45,423 nucleotides of DNA from Thermincola carboxydiphila (GTDB taxonomy: Bacteria > Bacillota > Thermincolia > Thermincolales > UBA2595). Shown here one piece after another: positions 32,137-41,251 of this stretch. The stretch lies in contig JAENZJ010000024.1 in the NCBI GenBank assembly GCA_016841325.1, positions 1 to 45,423 on the forward strand, read 5' to 3'. The notes beneath the pieces are model-generated. The model worked only from the letters and a program-made list of their open reading frames with translations, was not told where the DNA came from and did no database searches. How positions within the stretch are numbered: position 1 is the first letter of the stretch; every line of letters begins with the position of its first letter. The position numbers and the translations under genes were made by a program.

Positions 32137-33744
32137 ATGGCAGTGTTCAGAAAGGTGCTTATAGCCAACCGTGGCGAGATTGCTGTACGGATTATCAGGG
32201 CATGTCAGGAAATGAATATCGGGACAGTTGCCGTCCATTCCGAAGTTGATAAAGAATCCCTTCATGTTGAAATGGCTGATGAATCTTATGATATCGGATC
32301 TCCAAAAGGGTACCTTAATCAGGAGGTTATTATTGAAGTTGCCAGGGAAGCCAAAGCAGATGCCATTCATCCGGGGTATGGGTTCCTGTCGGAAAACCCG
32401 GATTTTGCCCGGAGGTGCCGGGAAAACGGGATCACATTTATCGGGCCTTCCCCGGAAGCAATCAAATCAATGGGAGATAAGGCTGTGGCCAGGGATACGA
32501 TGCTGCGGGCAGGAGTGCCTGTAGTACCCGGTTCTGACGGCCCAATTAATAAAGACAAGGAGGCTGCCAGGACGGCGGAAAAAATAGGCTATCCGGTACT
32601 GGTCAAAGCTGCTGCAGGCGGTGGAGGGCGCGGTATGAGAGTGGCCCACAGCAGGGAAGAAATTCTGGATGCGGTTAAAAGCGCCCGGTCAGAATCACTG
32701 TCCTGTTTTGGTTCATCTGAGGTTTATATAGAGAAATACCTTGATGACTGCCGCCATATAGAGTTCCAGATATTAGCCGACAGCAGCGGAAATGTGGTCC
32801 ACCTGGGAGAGCGCGACTGTTCCGTGCAGCGGCGTAACCAGAAACTGATCGAAGAAGCCCCGGCTTTTGTCCTGTCACCGGAAAAAAGGGAGCAGATGGG
32901 TGAAGTAGCTATTATGGCGGCCAAGGCCGTAGACTATGTTGGTGCAGGTACGGTAGAATTCCTCTATACCACAGAGGGCAATTTTTATTTCATGGAAATG
33001 AATACCCGGGTTCAGGTAGAGCATCCGGTTACCGAACTGATCACCGGGGTTGATATCGTAAAAGAACAGATCAGTGTTGCGGCAGGTGAGCCCCTAAGCT
33101 TCTGCCAGGATGATGTTGTCATCAGGGGTCATGCCATAGAATGCAGGATAAATGCAGAAGACCCGGAGCAGAACTTTATGCCCGGGCCGGGACAGGTGGC
33201 TTATTACCGCCCTCCCGGGGGCTTTGGGGTAAGGTGTGACAGTGCGGTATATTCAGGTTATCACATCTCTCCCTACTATGATTCTATGATTGGAAAACTG
33301 ATAGTATGGGGAAAAGACCGCAATGAGGCTATTATCAGGATGAAGAGGGCCCTTAAAGAATTTATCATTGAAGGTGTACCTACCACCATACCGTTCCATC
33401 TCCTGGTATTGGACCATGAAGTCTTTTTAAATGGCGGAGCTTATACTAACTTCGTCAGGAAACATATAGAGGAGCCTCATCAGGAGGGGCAAAGTCACAT
33501 CATCAGCCTCTCCCGGATAAGGGAGTCATTGCTGCAAAAGCGCAGCTCCAGAGCAGGGGATTCGCCTGCCCAGGAGACCATAGCAGTGCTGGGAGCAGCA
33601 GTCGCCGTTTATGGAAACAGCCAGGGACAGAACCTGGCAATTACAGATATTCAGCCGGAGAAGCAGGTGGTGGCTGATGATTTTACTCCCTGGAGATTAA
33701 TGGGAATTAACAAGCTTATGATTGACCGGTGGTCAATAAGATAG
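32137..33744 (+). CDS. accC: Biotin carboxylase subunit with C-terminal extension
   Basis: A 535-residue ATP-grasp biotin carboxylase. It has [17 protein letters not shown] at the start, the ATP loop [12 protein letters not shown] near residue 160, [20 protein letters not shown] near residue 288 and an RINAEDP-type C-domain. Typical AccC is about 450 residues. Here about 80 extra residues follow, ending in [12 protein letters not shown]. That resembles the C-terminal tail of biotin carboxylases that pair with separate carrier proteins. It starts six bases after mmdA. Confidence 0.9.
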   Translation: MAVFRKVLIANRGEIAVRIIRACQEMNIGTVAVHSEVDKESLHVEMADESYDIGSPKGYLNQEVIIEVAREAKADAIHPGYGFLSENPDFARRCRENGITFIGPSPEAIKSMGDKAVARDTMLRAGVPVVPGSDGPINKDKEAARTAEKIGYPVLVKAAAGGGGRGMRVAHSREEILDAVKSARSESLSCFGSSEVYIEKYLDDCRHIEFQILADSSGNVVHLGERDCSVQRRNQKLIEEAPAFVLSPEKREQMGEVAIMAAKAVDYVGAGTVEFLYTTEGNFYFMEMNTRVQVEHPVTELITGVDIVKEQISVAAGEPLSFCQDDVVIRGHAIECRINAEDPEQNFMPGPGQVAYYRPPGGFGVRCDSAVYSGYHISPYYDSMIGKLIVWGKDRNEAIIRMKRALKEFIIEGVPTTIPFHLLVLDHEVFLNGGAYTNFVRKHIEEPHQEGQSHIISLSRIRESLLQKRSSRAGDSPAQETIAVLGAAVAVYGNSQGQNLAITDIQPEKQVVADDFTPWRLMGINKLMIDRWSIR

Positions 33745-33755
33745 GGGGGGTCATC

Positions 33756-34154
33756 ATGAAGAAAAAACTGAAAATAACCATTAATAACCAAAGTTACCTG
33801 GTTACCGTGGAAGAAGTAAGGGAGTCTGCACTGCAGGCCGTAGAGCCACAGGGAGTAGTGACCAGACCGGTTGCTTCACGTCCTTCGATAAGGCCGCTGC
33901 CATCCAAACCGGCTCTTGTTGATGCTTCCAGAAATGAGGCGGGCACCACAGTGGTTTCTCCAATGCCGGGTGTGATCCTAAACGTTAAGGTTAAAGAAGG
34001 TGACTTGGTAAAACTGGGAGATGTCGTGGCAGTTCTTGAGGCTATGAAAATGGAGAATGAAATAACTGCTAAAAAAGGGGGTGTCGTCAGGGAAATAAAG
34101 ATTAAAGAAGGCCAGACCGTATCAGCGGGAGAAGTATTAGTGGTTATTGACTAG
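33756..34154 (+). CDS. Biotin carboxyl carrier protein
   Basis: A 132-residue carrier. ATG 33756 follows GGGGGG; an upstream GTG overlapping accC is less likely. An N-terminal strand-rich part (KLKITINNQSYLVTVEE) and a proline-rich linker lead to a biotinyl domain with PMPGVIL and the biotin site EAMKMEN (modified Lys near residue 98). Partner of MmdA and AccC. Confidence 0.93.
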   Translation: MKKKLKITINNQSYLVTVEEVRESALQAVEPQGVVTRPVASRPSIRPLPSKPALVDASRNEAGTTVVSPMPGVILNVKVKEGDLVKLGDVVAVLEAMKMENEITAKKGGVVREIKIKEGQTVSAGEVLVVID

Positions 34155-34230
34155 TTTAAACAATTGTGATATGCGTGTTGCGGGGGGAGAGGTACTGACA
34201 CATTTACCAAAACTTGTAGGAGGTATTTGA

Positions 34231-36186
34231 ATGGGACACAATTTTGAGGGAGTGCAGACACTGGGAACCGGTCTGATCCCGCCGCACGTCAGAGCCTTTA
34301 TGAAATGGGCTGAGGAAGATCCGGAAGGTTTCTGGGAAGATGCAGCCATTAAAGCTTCCGGTGATATCCACTGGTTTAAGAAGTGGGATAAGGTATTCAC
34401 ATGGGACTACCCGACGTTTAGGTGGTTTGAAGGCGGCCTGACCAACATCTGTTACAACTGCCTGGATTACAATATTGAGCGGGGGCGCGCCGGACGGGCA
34501 GCCCTGATTGCCGAATCAGGTGAAACCGGTGAGGTGAATACGGTAACTTATGCGGAACTCCTCTACAGGGTAAAAAAGATTGCCGCAGCCCTGCGCGGCA
34601 TGGGGGCAAAAAAGGGTGACCGAATAGTCATTTATATGCCTACCAGCATAGAATCCATCGCAACAATGCTGGCCTGTGCCCGGATAGGTGCAATTCATGT
34701 GGTCATATTCGCCGGTTTTTCTTCCGGTGCGGTAGCTGACCGGGTTAATATTTCCGGCGCCCAGTATGTGATCCTGCAGGATGAGAATCTGCGCCGGGGC
34801 AAACCGGTAAACCTGAAAAAAATTGTTGATGAGGGTCTGGACAGATGCCCGCCCGACCAAATTAAAAAAGTGGTTGTGCTGCAAAAGAGCACTGACCCTG
34901 AGATGAAGGAAGGCCGGGACATTTTCTGGGATGACTTCTTGGCCGGCGGTGAAGGACAGAGTTCTACAGTGGAACTAATGGAATCCAATGAACCGTTGTT
35001 TATGCTTCCAACCTCGGGAACGACTGCCAAACCGAAAGTAACTGTGCAAAAACACGGCGGCTACCAGATGTATGTATACAATATGGGCAAATGGATTTAT
35101 GGGCTTAATGAAACCGATATCTGGTTCTGTACTTCAGATATCGGGTGGATTGTAGGGCACAGTTATAATGTATACGGCCCCCTGCTTCACGGCTGTACAT
35201 CGGTTATCTATGAAGGGACCCCTGATTACCCCCGTAAAGACATGTGGTGGGCCATCGCGGAAAAATACAAGGCTACCGCACTATGGTTGTCCCCTACCGG
35301 TGTGCGCGGCCTGATGAGACTTGGTCTGGACCAGGCCAAATGCCATGATTTAAGTACAGTAAAACGGATTTTCTGTGCCGGAGAAGTACTGAATCCGGCG
35401 GCCTGGAAGTGGCTCCAGGAAGAAGTCTTTGAAAACCGCATTCCCGTTATTGACCATATGTGGCAGACCGAGACTTCTGGCCCGATTTTTGCCAACCCCT
35501 ATGGCCTAGGGATGATCCCCATCAAACCAGGTTCGGCCGGTATTCCGGTTCCCGGCTTGGTGATGGAAATTGTTGATGATAAGACCGGTGAAAAGACCCC
35601 AATCGGGGAGAAGGGCGCCATGCTCATTAAAAGGCCGTTCCCCGGTCTGGTATCCACCCTCTGGGGCGACCCCGAAACCTATGTAAGCGCATATTGGGAG
35701 AAATATCCGGCCACAAAGGGGGCCTACTACTGCGGTGATGCAGCCACAATGGATGAAGACGGATATATCTGGTTTGCCGGTCGTTCTGATGAAGTAATGA
35801 AAATTGCTGCCCACCGGATAGGTACAATTGAGGTAGAAAATGCCCTGATATCTCATGAGGCTGTAGCTGAAAGTGGTGTATCCGGTGTCCCTGATGAACT
35901 TCGTGGTGAGGTAGCCTGTGCTTTTGTGGTGCTAAAGGCAGGTTATGAACCCTCAGAGGAACTGACCAAAGAGTTGATATCACATGTGCGTAACACCATG
36001 GGTCCAATAGTGGTTATGCGGGATATTCAGTTCGTTAAAATGCTGCCCAAGACCCGCAGTGGGAAAATTATGCGCCGGGTTATGCGCACCCTATGGTCAA
36101 ATGCGGAACTGGGCGATCTCTCAACTATTGAGGAGGAGGCATCTGTCAGCGAAATTAAGGAAGCAATCCAGAAGATGCGTGGCTAA
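34231..36186 (+). CDS. Acetyl/propionyl-CoA synthetase (AMP-forming)
   Basis: A 651-residue acyl-CoA synthetase of the acetyl-CoA synthetase family. The adenylation signature PTSGTTAKPK lies near residue 260. FCTSDIGWIVGHSYNVYGPL, the WQTETSG motif, GDAATMDEDGYIWFAGRSDEVMK (hinge at the Asp) and the catalytic lysine near the end in PKTRSGKIMRR are all present. Placement inside the methylmalonyl-CoA operon suggests that it activates propionate (or acetate). AMP-forming activation is costly for a syntrophic propionate oxidiser, so a reverse or scavenging role is also possible. AGGAGG lies before the ATG. Confidence 0.88.
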   Translation: MGHNFEGVQTLGTGLIPPHVRAFMKWAEEDPEGFWEDAAIKASGDIHWFKKWDKVFTWDYPTFRWFEGGLTNICYNCLDYNIERGRAGRAALIAESGETGEVNTVTYAELLYRVKKIAAALRGMGAKKGDRIVIYMPTSIESIATMLACARIGAIHVVIFAGFSSGAVADRVNISGAQYVILQDENLRRGKPVNLKKIVDEGLDRCPPDQIKKVVVLQKSTDPEMKEGRDIFWDDFLAGGEGQSSTVELMESNEPLFMLPTSGTTAKPKVTVQKHGGYQMYVYNMGKWIYGLNETDIWFCTSDIGWIVGHSYNVYGPLLHGCTSVIYEGTPDYPRKDMWWAIAEKYKATALWLSPTGVRGLMRLGLDQAKCHDLSTVKRIFCAGEVLNPAAWKWLQEEVFENRIPVIDHMWQTETSGPIFANPYGLGMIPIKPGSAGIPVPGLVMEIVDDKTGEKTPIGEKGAMLIKRPFPGLVSTLWGDPETYVSAYWEKYPATKGAYYCGDAATMDEDGYIWFAGRSDEVMKIAAHRIGTIEVENALISHEAVAESGVSGVPDELRGEVACAFVVLKAGYEPSEELTKELISHVRNTMGPIVVMRDIQFVKMLPKTRSGKIMRRVMRTLWSNAELGDLSTIEEEASVSEIKEAIQKMRG

Positions 36187-36227
36187 AATTTAGCATATAT
36201 TTAACCGGAGAATTGCAGGTGGTATTA

Positions 36228-37214
36228 ATGGAGGAGATGCTGAAAAAGGTGTTTTCCGGAGACCGGAGGACGGTGGCCCGGGCGATTACCATGGTTGAAA
36301 ACAAGGACCCCCGGAGGTATAGGCTGCTGACGGGTTTGCGGCCGCAGGGTTCAAAGGCCCTGATTATTGGCATCACCGGTTCTCCGGGTGCGGGAAAGAG
36401 TGCTTTGGTAGACCGGCTTACCACTGAGTATCGCCGGAAGGGGCTGACTGTGGGCATTATCGCAGTTGACCCCAGCAGTCCCTTTACCGGAGGCGCACTT
36501 CTTGGGGACCGTATCCGGATGCAGCAGCACGCCACAGACCCCGGAGTATTTATCCGCAGCATGGGTACCAGGGGCAGTCTTGGAGGACTGGCCCTGGCTA
36601 CCGGGGAAGTGGCCCAGATTCTGGCGGCCAGCGGCAAAGACATTATTTTAATAGAAACTGTCGGAGTCGGGCAGTCTGAGATGGAAATCATGAAAATTGC
36701 AGATACCACTGTAGTTGTCCTGACACCTGGTGCGGGTGACAGTATCCAGACCATCAAGGCCGGAATAATGGAGATTGCCGATGTATTTGCATTAAATAAA
36801 GCCGACCTTCCCGGGGCCAGGCGAATGGCCAGAGAGGTCAGGGCAATGGTTGAAACAAACTGTCATGGCGCGCCCTGGTGTCCTCCGGTGGTTGAGACGG
36901 TAACAATCAATGGGCAGGGTGTCAGTGAGCTGGCCCAGGCCATAGAAAAGCATTGCCAATACCTGTCCGAGAGCGGTAAACTGGAAGAGAAAAGGCGGCA
37001 GCGTGTCCTGGATGAACTGTCGGGAACAATAGTCTCTTTGTTTGGAGAATGGGTAGAACAACAAGGGCTGCAGCAGGGACCACTCCGAAACGCGGCCAGG
37101 CGGATTGCTGCCGGGCAGGTTGACCTTTATGGCGCAGCAGTGGCGGTGTTACAGGGTATATTTGCCGGAGGGTTCAAAGAAGAGGTGTATTACTTTGGGG
37201 GTCAGGATGTGTGA
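36228..37214 (+). CDS. meaB: Methylmalonyl-CoA mutase chaperone GTPase MeaB/ArgK
   Basis: A 328-residue G3E-family GTPase that protects and reactivates methylmalonyl-CoA mutase and helps load its B12 cofactor. It has Walker A GITGSPGAGKSALVD near residue 50, the switch DPSSPFTGGALLGDRIRM, ETVGVGQSE and the G4 motif NKAD near residue 190. ATG 36228 is chosen over an upstream TTG; AGGTGG precedes it. It ends with TGA, a true stop here, and is 24 bases before the regulator gene. Confidence 0.93.
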   Translation: MEEMLKKVFSGDRRTVARAITMVENKDPRRYRLLTGLRPQGSKALIIGITGSPGAGKSALVDRLTTEYRRKGLTVGIIAVDPSSPFTGGALLGDRIRMQQHATDPGVFIRSMGTRGSLGGLALATGEVAQILAASGKDIILIETVGVGQSEMEIMKIADTTVVVLTPGAGDSIQTIKAGIMEIADVFALNKADLPGARRMAREVRAMVETNCHGAPWCPPVVETVTINGQGVSELAQAIEKHCQYLSESGKLEEKRRQRVLDELSGTIVSLFGEWVEQQGLQQGPLRNAARRIAAGQVDLYGAAVAVLQGIFAGGFKEEVYYFGGQDV

Positions 37215-37238
37215 TAAGATTTCCGGGAAGGGGGGAGT

Positions 37239-38942
37239 ATGTTGGCTGTTTTTAATGTTGCCATAGTGGGCGCCGGTTCCGGAGGGGCGACACTTTACAG
37301 GATGCTGAAAACCATGGAGCATATCAACATTGTCGGGATTGCTGACAAAAACCCTCATGCCCCGGGGGTACTGCTGGCTAAAAAGGACGGAGTTTTTAAT
37401 ACAACCGACTTTGTGGAACTTATTAGAAAACCCGGTATTGACGTAATCATAGAAGCAACCGGTCAAAATGAAGTCCAGAGCAGGATTCATCACGTAAAGC
37501 ATGGGGATACAGCAGTAATGGAGGCCCAGGCTGCTGACCTGATGATGCTGATACTGGAAGAAAAAGAGAAACTGCTGGAGATTAAAAAAATAAAGGGCGA
37601 GCTTTCTGCCATTCTTAATTCTGTACAGGAGGCAATAGAAGTTGCCGATATGAACGGACTTATCAAATATGTCAACCCGGCTTTCAGCAGGGTTACAGGC
37701 ATACCGGAAGAGACCCGGATTGGGCAGAACATTTTTGAGGTGTCACCTGATGGGGCCCTGGCCCAGGCCATACTTACCCGGAAGCCGGTAACCGGCCAGA
37801 GGAAACAGGTGGGCGGATCTGATTCGGAGGTTATCTCTAATGCATGTCCGATAGAAATCGATGGCAGTATATATGGTGCAGTGGTATCTTTTCAACCGAT
37901 CACTGACATAATGAAACTCATGGAAGAACTGAAAAACAGCTGTAACATGATCCGCAGCCTGCAAAACAGGCTGGGGCAGGTTAGTGGCAGCAAATACTCT
38001 TTTGATGATATAACGGGACGTTCCCAGGGTATGATTGAAGCCAAGCTGATGGGTAGAAAAGCCGCATTGACAGATTCAACTGTAATCATTTATGGAGAAA
38101 GCGGGACCGGAAAAGAACTTTTTGCCCATGCCCTGCACAAGGCCAGCAACCGCAGTGGAGCGCCATTTATCAAAGTGAATTGTGCTGCTATACCGGAGTC
38201 TTTACTGGAAAGCGAATTCTTCGGACATGAGAAAGGCGCCTTTACGGGGGCGACGAAAACAAAGCTGGGCAAATTTGAACTGGCCCAGGGAGGCTCTATT
38301 TTTCTGGATGAAATAGGTGACATGAACCTTTCCTTACAGGCAAAACTTCTCAGGGTCCTTCAGGAAAAAGAAATAGAGCGAATTGGTGGGTCAGTTACCA
38401 TTAAGATCGATGTCCGGGTAATTGCCGCTACCAACCGGAACCTGAAAGAAATGGTCAGGAGGGGTGAATTTAGGGAGGACCTCTATTACAGACTTAACGT
38501 AGTTGAGCTTCACATACCTCCACTGAGGGAGCGTAAAGAAGACCTGAAGCTGTTAATAAATTATTATGTTGGCAGGTTTAACCGCAAACTTGGCAAAAAA
38601 GTTAAAGGGGTATCTCAAAAAGCTTATGAACGCCTTTATGCCTACCACTGGCCCGGAAATGTACGGGAACTTGAAAACATCCTGGAGCGGGCTATTATAA
38701 AAATGGACAGCGGGGAAGAGGTCATTACCCACCTGCATATCGGGCAACTGGCGGCCAAACCGGCAGAGACAGGTTCCTGGTGTCCCGGTGAGATTGTCCC
38801 TATTGAAGAGATGGAAAAGAAAATGATCAAACGTGCTCTTGATGAATTCGGAGGCAGCCTGGAAGGCAAAAAGCAGGCAGCATCAACCCTGAGGATATCT
38901 TTGGCAACTCTGTATAATAAGATGAAAAAATTCGGTTATTGA
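37239..38942 (+). CDS. Sigma-54 activator with Rossmann, PAS and AAA+ domains
   Basis: A 567-residue enhancer-binding protein of unusual make-up. Residues 1-110 form a Rossmann-like NAD(P)-type domain ([17 protein letters not shown], then an acidic residue in IADKNP, and VIIEATG). A short coiled helix ([16 protein letters not shown]) links it to a PAS domain (about 120-225, starting [19 protein letters not shown]). The AAA+ domain (about 250-485) has Walker A GESGTGKE, the sigma-54 contact GAFTGA and Walker B LDEIGDM. The C-terminal Fis-type helix-turn-helix (about 525-567) ends [11 protein letters not shown]. Positioned between two sigma-54 promoters, it probably controls both operons. It may sense NADH/NAD+ or a metabolite through the first domain. 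Confidence 0.92.
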   Translation: MLAVFNVAIVGAGSGGATLYRMLKTMEHINIVGIADKNPHAPGVLLAKKDGVFNTTDFVELIRKPGIDVIIEATGQNEVQSRIHHVKHGDTAVMEAQAADLMMLILEEKEKLLEIKKIKGELSAILNSVQEAIEVADMNGLIKYVNPAFSRVTGIPEETRIGQNIFEVSPDGALAQAILTRKPVTGQRKQVGGSDSEVISNACPIEIDGSIYGAVVSFQPITDIMKLMEELKNSCNMIRSLQNRLGQVSGSKYSFDDITGRSQGMIEAKLMGRKAALTDSTVIIYGESGTGKELFAHALHKASNRSGAPFIKVNCAAIPESLLESEFFGHEKGAFTGATKTKLGKFELAQGGSIFLDEIGDMNLSLQAKLLRVLQEKEIERIGGSVTIKIDVRVIAATNRNLKEMVRRGEFREDLYYRLNVVELHIPPLRERKEDLKLLINYYVGRFNRKLGKKVKGVSQKAYERLYAYHWPGNVRELENILERAIIKMDSGEEVITHLHIGQLAAKPAETGSWCPGEIVPIEEMEKKMIKRALDEFGGSLEGKKQAASTLRISLATLYNKMKKFGY

Positions 38943-38971
38943 AAAATAAAATACAATGGGCACACTATATT

Positions 38972-39008
38972 ATTCTAAAAATTAGAATAATTGTTAAAAT
39001 AATTAGAA
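38972..39008 (+). promoter_or_regulatory. AT-rich dyads upstream of the fumarase promoter
   Basis: ATTCTAAAAATTAGAAT (38972-38988) is a perfect inverted repeat, and another half-site ATTAGAAT follows at 39001-39008. They lie 115-150 bases before the -24 element, the normal distance for a sigma-54 activator site. Confidence 0.45.
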
Positions 39009-39085
39009 TGGCTTATGACAGTAAGATTAATGAGCTGTCTAATCTGAACTTTTTATAAAAATTAAAATATTCAGGAGTAAGCGAA

Positions 39086-39101
39086 CTGCGGAAAACCGCA
39101 G
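39086..39101 (+). promoter_or_regulatory. CTGCGG/CCGCAG dyad upstream of the fumarase promoter
   Basis: CTGCGGAAAACCGCAG is a perfect 6-bp inverted repeat with a four-base centre, ending 20 bases before the -24 element. It has the same CTGC[AG]-N6-[TC]GCAG layout as the site at 25818-25833 before sucC. Confidence 0.5.
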
Positions 39102-39121
39102 AAACAAAGGGGCTTACAGTC

Positions 39122-39137
39122 TGGCATGGTATTTGCA
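39122..39137 (+). promoter_or_regulatory. Sigma-54 (-24/-12) promoter of the fumarase-SDH operon
   Basis: TGGCA (39122-39126) and TTGCA (39133-39137), with ten bases between GG and GC, match the sigma-54 consensus very well. The fumarase start codon is 37 bases downstream. Confidence 0.87.
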
Positions 39138-39173
39138 ATGATTTATGTATAGAAAGGTATTGGGGGGGTTTAA

Positions 39174-40016
39174 ATGAAAACAATTAAATATGAGGACATT
39201 GTCAGCGTAGTAAGTGGTTTATGCCAGGAAGCAAATTACTATCTGGAGGAAGATGTTCTGGAGGCTTTTAAAAAAAGCCGGGAACAGGAAGTTTCTCCCC
39301 TTGGTATCAGCATTCTCGACCAGTTGATTGAAAATGCGAAAATAGCCAGGGAAGAACGTATGCCCATGTGCCAGGACACTGGTTTTGCAGTGTTTTTTGT
39401 GGAAGTGGGTCAGGATGTCCGCATTGAAGGCGGTGTCCTGGAAGATGCAATAAATGAAGGGGTGCGCCAGGGTTATACTGAGGGTTACCTGAGAAAATCC
39501 ATCGTAGGGCATCCCCTGGAAAGAAAAAATACCGGTGATAACACTCCCGCCATAGTTTATACCACCCTGGTAGCAGGGGATAAATTAAAGATCACTATAG
39601 CTCCAAAGGGAGGCGGCAGTGAAAACATGAGCGGGGTCAGGATGCTGAAACCGGCCCAGGGAGTTGAAGGTGTGAAGAACTTTGTTATCGAGACTGTTGA
39701 CAAAGCCGGTTCTAATCCTTGTCCGCCCATTGTTGTAGGGGTCGGTATCGGAGGCACCATGGAAAAGGCAGCCCTTCTGGCCAAACAGGCCCTTCTCAGG
39801 CCGCTGGACCGGCGCCATGATGACTCTTCAATAGCTGCACTGGAAGAGGAACTTCTGGAGAGGATAAACAAGCTGGGAATCGGACCCCAGGGACTTGGCG
39901 GGAGGACAACTGCTCTGGCTGTCAATGTGGAGATTTTTCCGGCACATATCGCAAGCCTGCCGGTGGCTGTGAACATTAACTGTCATTCAGCACGGCATAA
40001 AAGTATTATTTTATGA
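39174..40016 (+). CDS. Class I fumarate hydratase, alpha subunit
   Basis: A 280-residue subunit of the oxygen-sensitive [4Fe-4S] fumarase, interconverting fumarate and malate. ERMPMCQDTGFAVFF near residue 62 holds the first cluster cysteine. KGGGSENMSGVRMLKPAQG and GVGIGGTMEKAALLAKQALLR near 195 are conserved in the family, and CHSARH lies close to the end. This corresponds to the N-terminal half of E. coli FumA. The ATG follows GGGGGGG. First gene after a sigma-54 promoter. Confidence 0.93.
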   Translation: MKTIKYEDIVSVVSGLCQEANYYLEEDVLEAFKKSREQEVSPLGISILDQLIENAKIAREERMPMCQDTGFAVFFVEVGQDVRIEGGVLEDAINEGVRQGYTEGYLRKSIVGHPLERKNTGDNTPAIVYTTLVAGDKLKITIAPKGGGSENMSGVRMLKPAQGVEGVKNFVIETVDKAGSNPCPPIVVGVGIGGTMEKAALLAKQALLRPLDRRHDDSSIAALEEELLERINKLGIGPQGLGGRTTALAVNVEIFPAHIASLPVAVNINCHSARHKSIIL

Positions 40017-40031
40017 GAGAGGGTGATCTGA

Positions 40032-40586
40032 TTGGCTGAATATACATTGGCGGCGCCCTTGACAGATGATGTTGTTGAGAAACTCAGGGCAGGAGACCTG
40101 GTTTTTCTGAATGGCATTATTTATACGGGGCGAGATGCCGCACACAAAAAACTGTTTGAATTGATACAGGAAGGAAAGGAACTGCCTGTTGACCTTAAAG
40201 GCCAGATAATCTATTATGTGGGACCTTCTCCGGCCAGGCCGGGACAGGTCATAGGTTCTGCTGGGCCCACGACCAGTGGGCGTATGGATGCCTATACGCC
40301 GGCTCTGCTGGATCTGGGTCTGAAGGGCATGATTGGTAAGGGCCTGCGTTCCCAGGAAGTGCTTGATTCCATCAAAAAAAATAAGGCAGTTTACTTTGCA
40401 GCCACAGGAGGAGCAGCAGCCCTGATTTCCAAACGCATAGTCAAATCTGAAGTTGTTGCTTATCCTGAGCTGGGTCCGGAAGCCATTTACTGTCTCGAAG
40501 TCGAGGGTTTTCCGGTGATTGTGGTCAATGATGCCCATGGGGGAGATTTATACAGTATGGGTCGTAAACAGTATCAGGGTGAATAA
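40032..40586 (+). CDS. Class I fumarate hydratase, beta subunit
   Basis: A 184-residue subunit equivalent to the C-terminal part of FumA, with YVGPSPARPGQVIGSAGPTT and RMDAYTP near residues 58-87, GMIGKG near 100 and AATGGAAAL near residue 117. It starts with TTG 40032 after GAGAGGGTG, 15 bases after the alpha subunit. Confidence 0.92.
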   Translation: MAEYTLAAPLTDDVVEKLRAGDLVFLNGIIYTGRDAAHKKLFELIQEGKELPVDLKGQIIYYVGPSPARPGQVIGSAGPTTSGRMDAYTPALLDLGLKGMIGKGLRSQEVLDSIKKNKAVYFAATGGAAALISKRIVKSEVVAYPELGPEAIYCLEVEGFPVIVVNDAHGGDLYSMGRKQYQGE

Positions 40587-40617
40587 AATTCAATTCCCTG
40601 AAGGGAGGAAGTGAGTC

Positions 40618-41235
40618 ATGGGACTTATAACCGGTAATTTTCTGGAAAGAAAAATACATTCACTGACCGGGATCATTCCAATAGGGGTTTTCCTGCTGGA
40701 ACACCTGATAACCAATTCCTTTGCCCTTAAAGGACCGGAGTATTATAACCAAAAAATTGAAGCATTCCAGCAAATTCCTTTTCTGGTTCCCATCGAAATA
40801 CTGCTGATAGCAATACCTCTGGCATTTCATACGATTTTGGGACTATATTATGTATATCTTTCAAAGAATAATGTGCTTCAATATAAGTACTTCCGCAACT
40901 ATATGTTTTATCTTCAGCGCATCACCGCGATAATTACTTTCCTGTTCGTACTTTACCATGCCTATACAGCCCGAATTGCAAGGGCTGCAGCCGGTATTGA
41001 AATATCATATGAGTTTATGAACGGCATCTTGTCCCAACCGCTTTTCTTCATTATATATTTAGTGGGGCTTTTAGCTGCAGTTTTTCATTTTTCCAATGGT
41101 ATCTATACCTTTGCTATCAGCTGGGGAATTACACTGGGGCCAAGGTCTCAAAAGATTTTACAGAATGTATGTACGGCACTGTTTTTTATAATGTCCGGTG
41201 TCGGTACCATTGAATTAATCGCCTTAGCAGGATAG
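40618..41235 (+). CDS. sdhC: Succinate dehydrogenase/fumarate reductase cytochrome b subunit
   Basis: A 205-residue membrane anchor of the B. subtilis/Wolinella type with five predicted helices. Histidines that could ligate two b haems occur in FLLEHL (about 29), LAFHTILG (about 71), VLYHAY (about 118) and FHFSNG (about 161). It carries electrons between menaquinone and the flavoprotein. GGGAGGA precedes the ATG. With the next two genes it forms the SdhCAB complex. Confidence 0.9.
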   Translation: MGLITGNFLERKIHSLTGIIPIGVFLLEHLITNSFALKGPEYYNQKIEAFQQIPFLVPIEILLIAIPLAFHTILGLYYVYLSKNNVLQYKYFRNYMFYLQRITAIITFLFVLYHAYTARIARAAAGIEISYEFMNGILSQPLFFIIYLVGLLAAVFHFSNGIYTFAISWGITLGPRSQKILQNVCTALFFIMSGVGTIELIALAG

Positions 41236-41251
41236 AAGGGAGTGTATTTGG

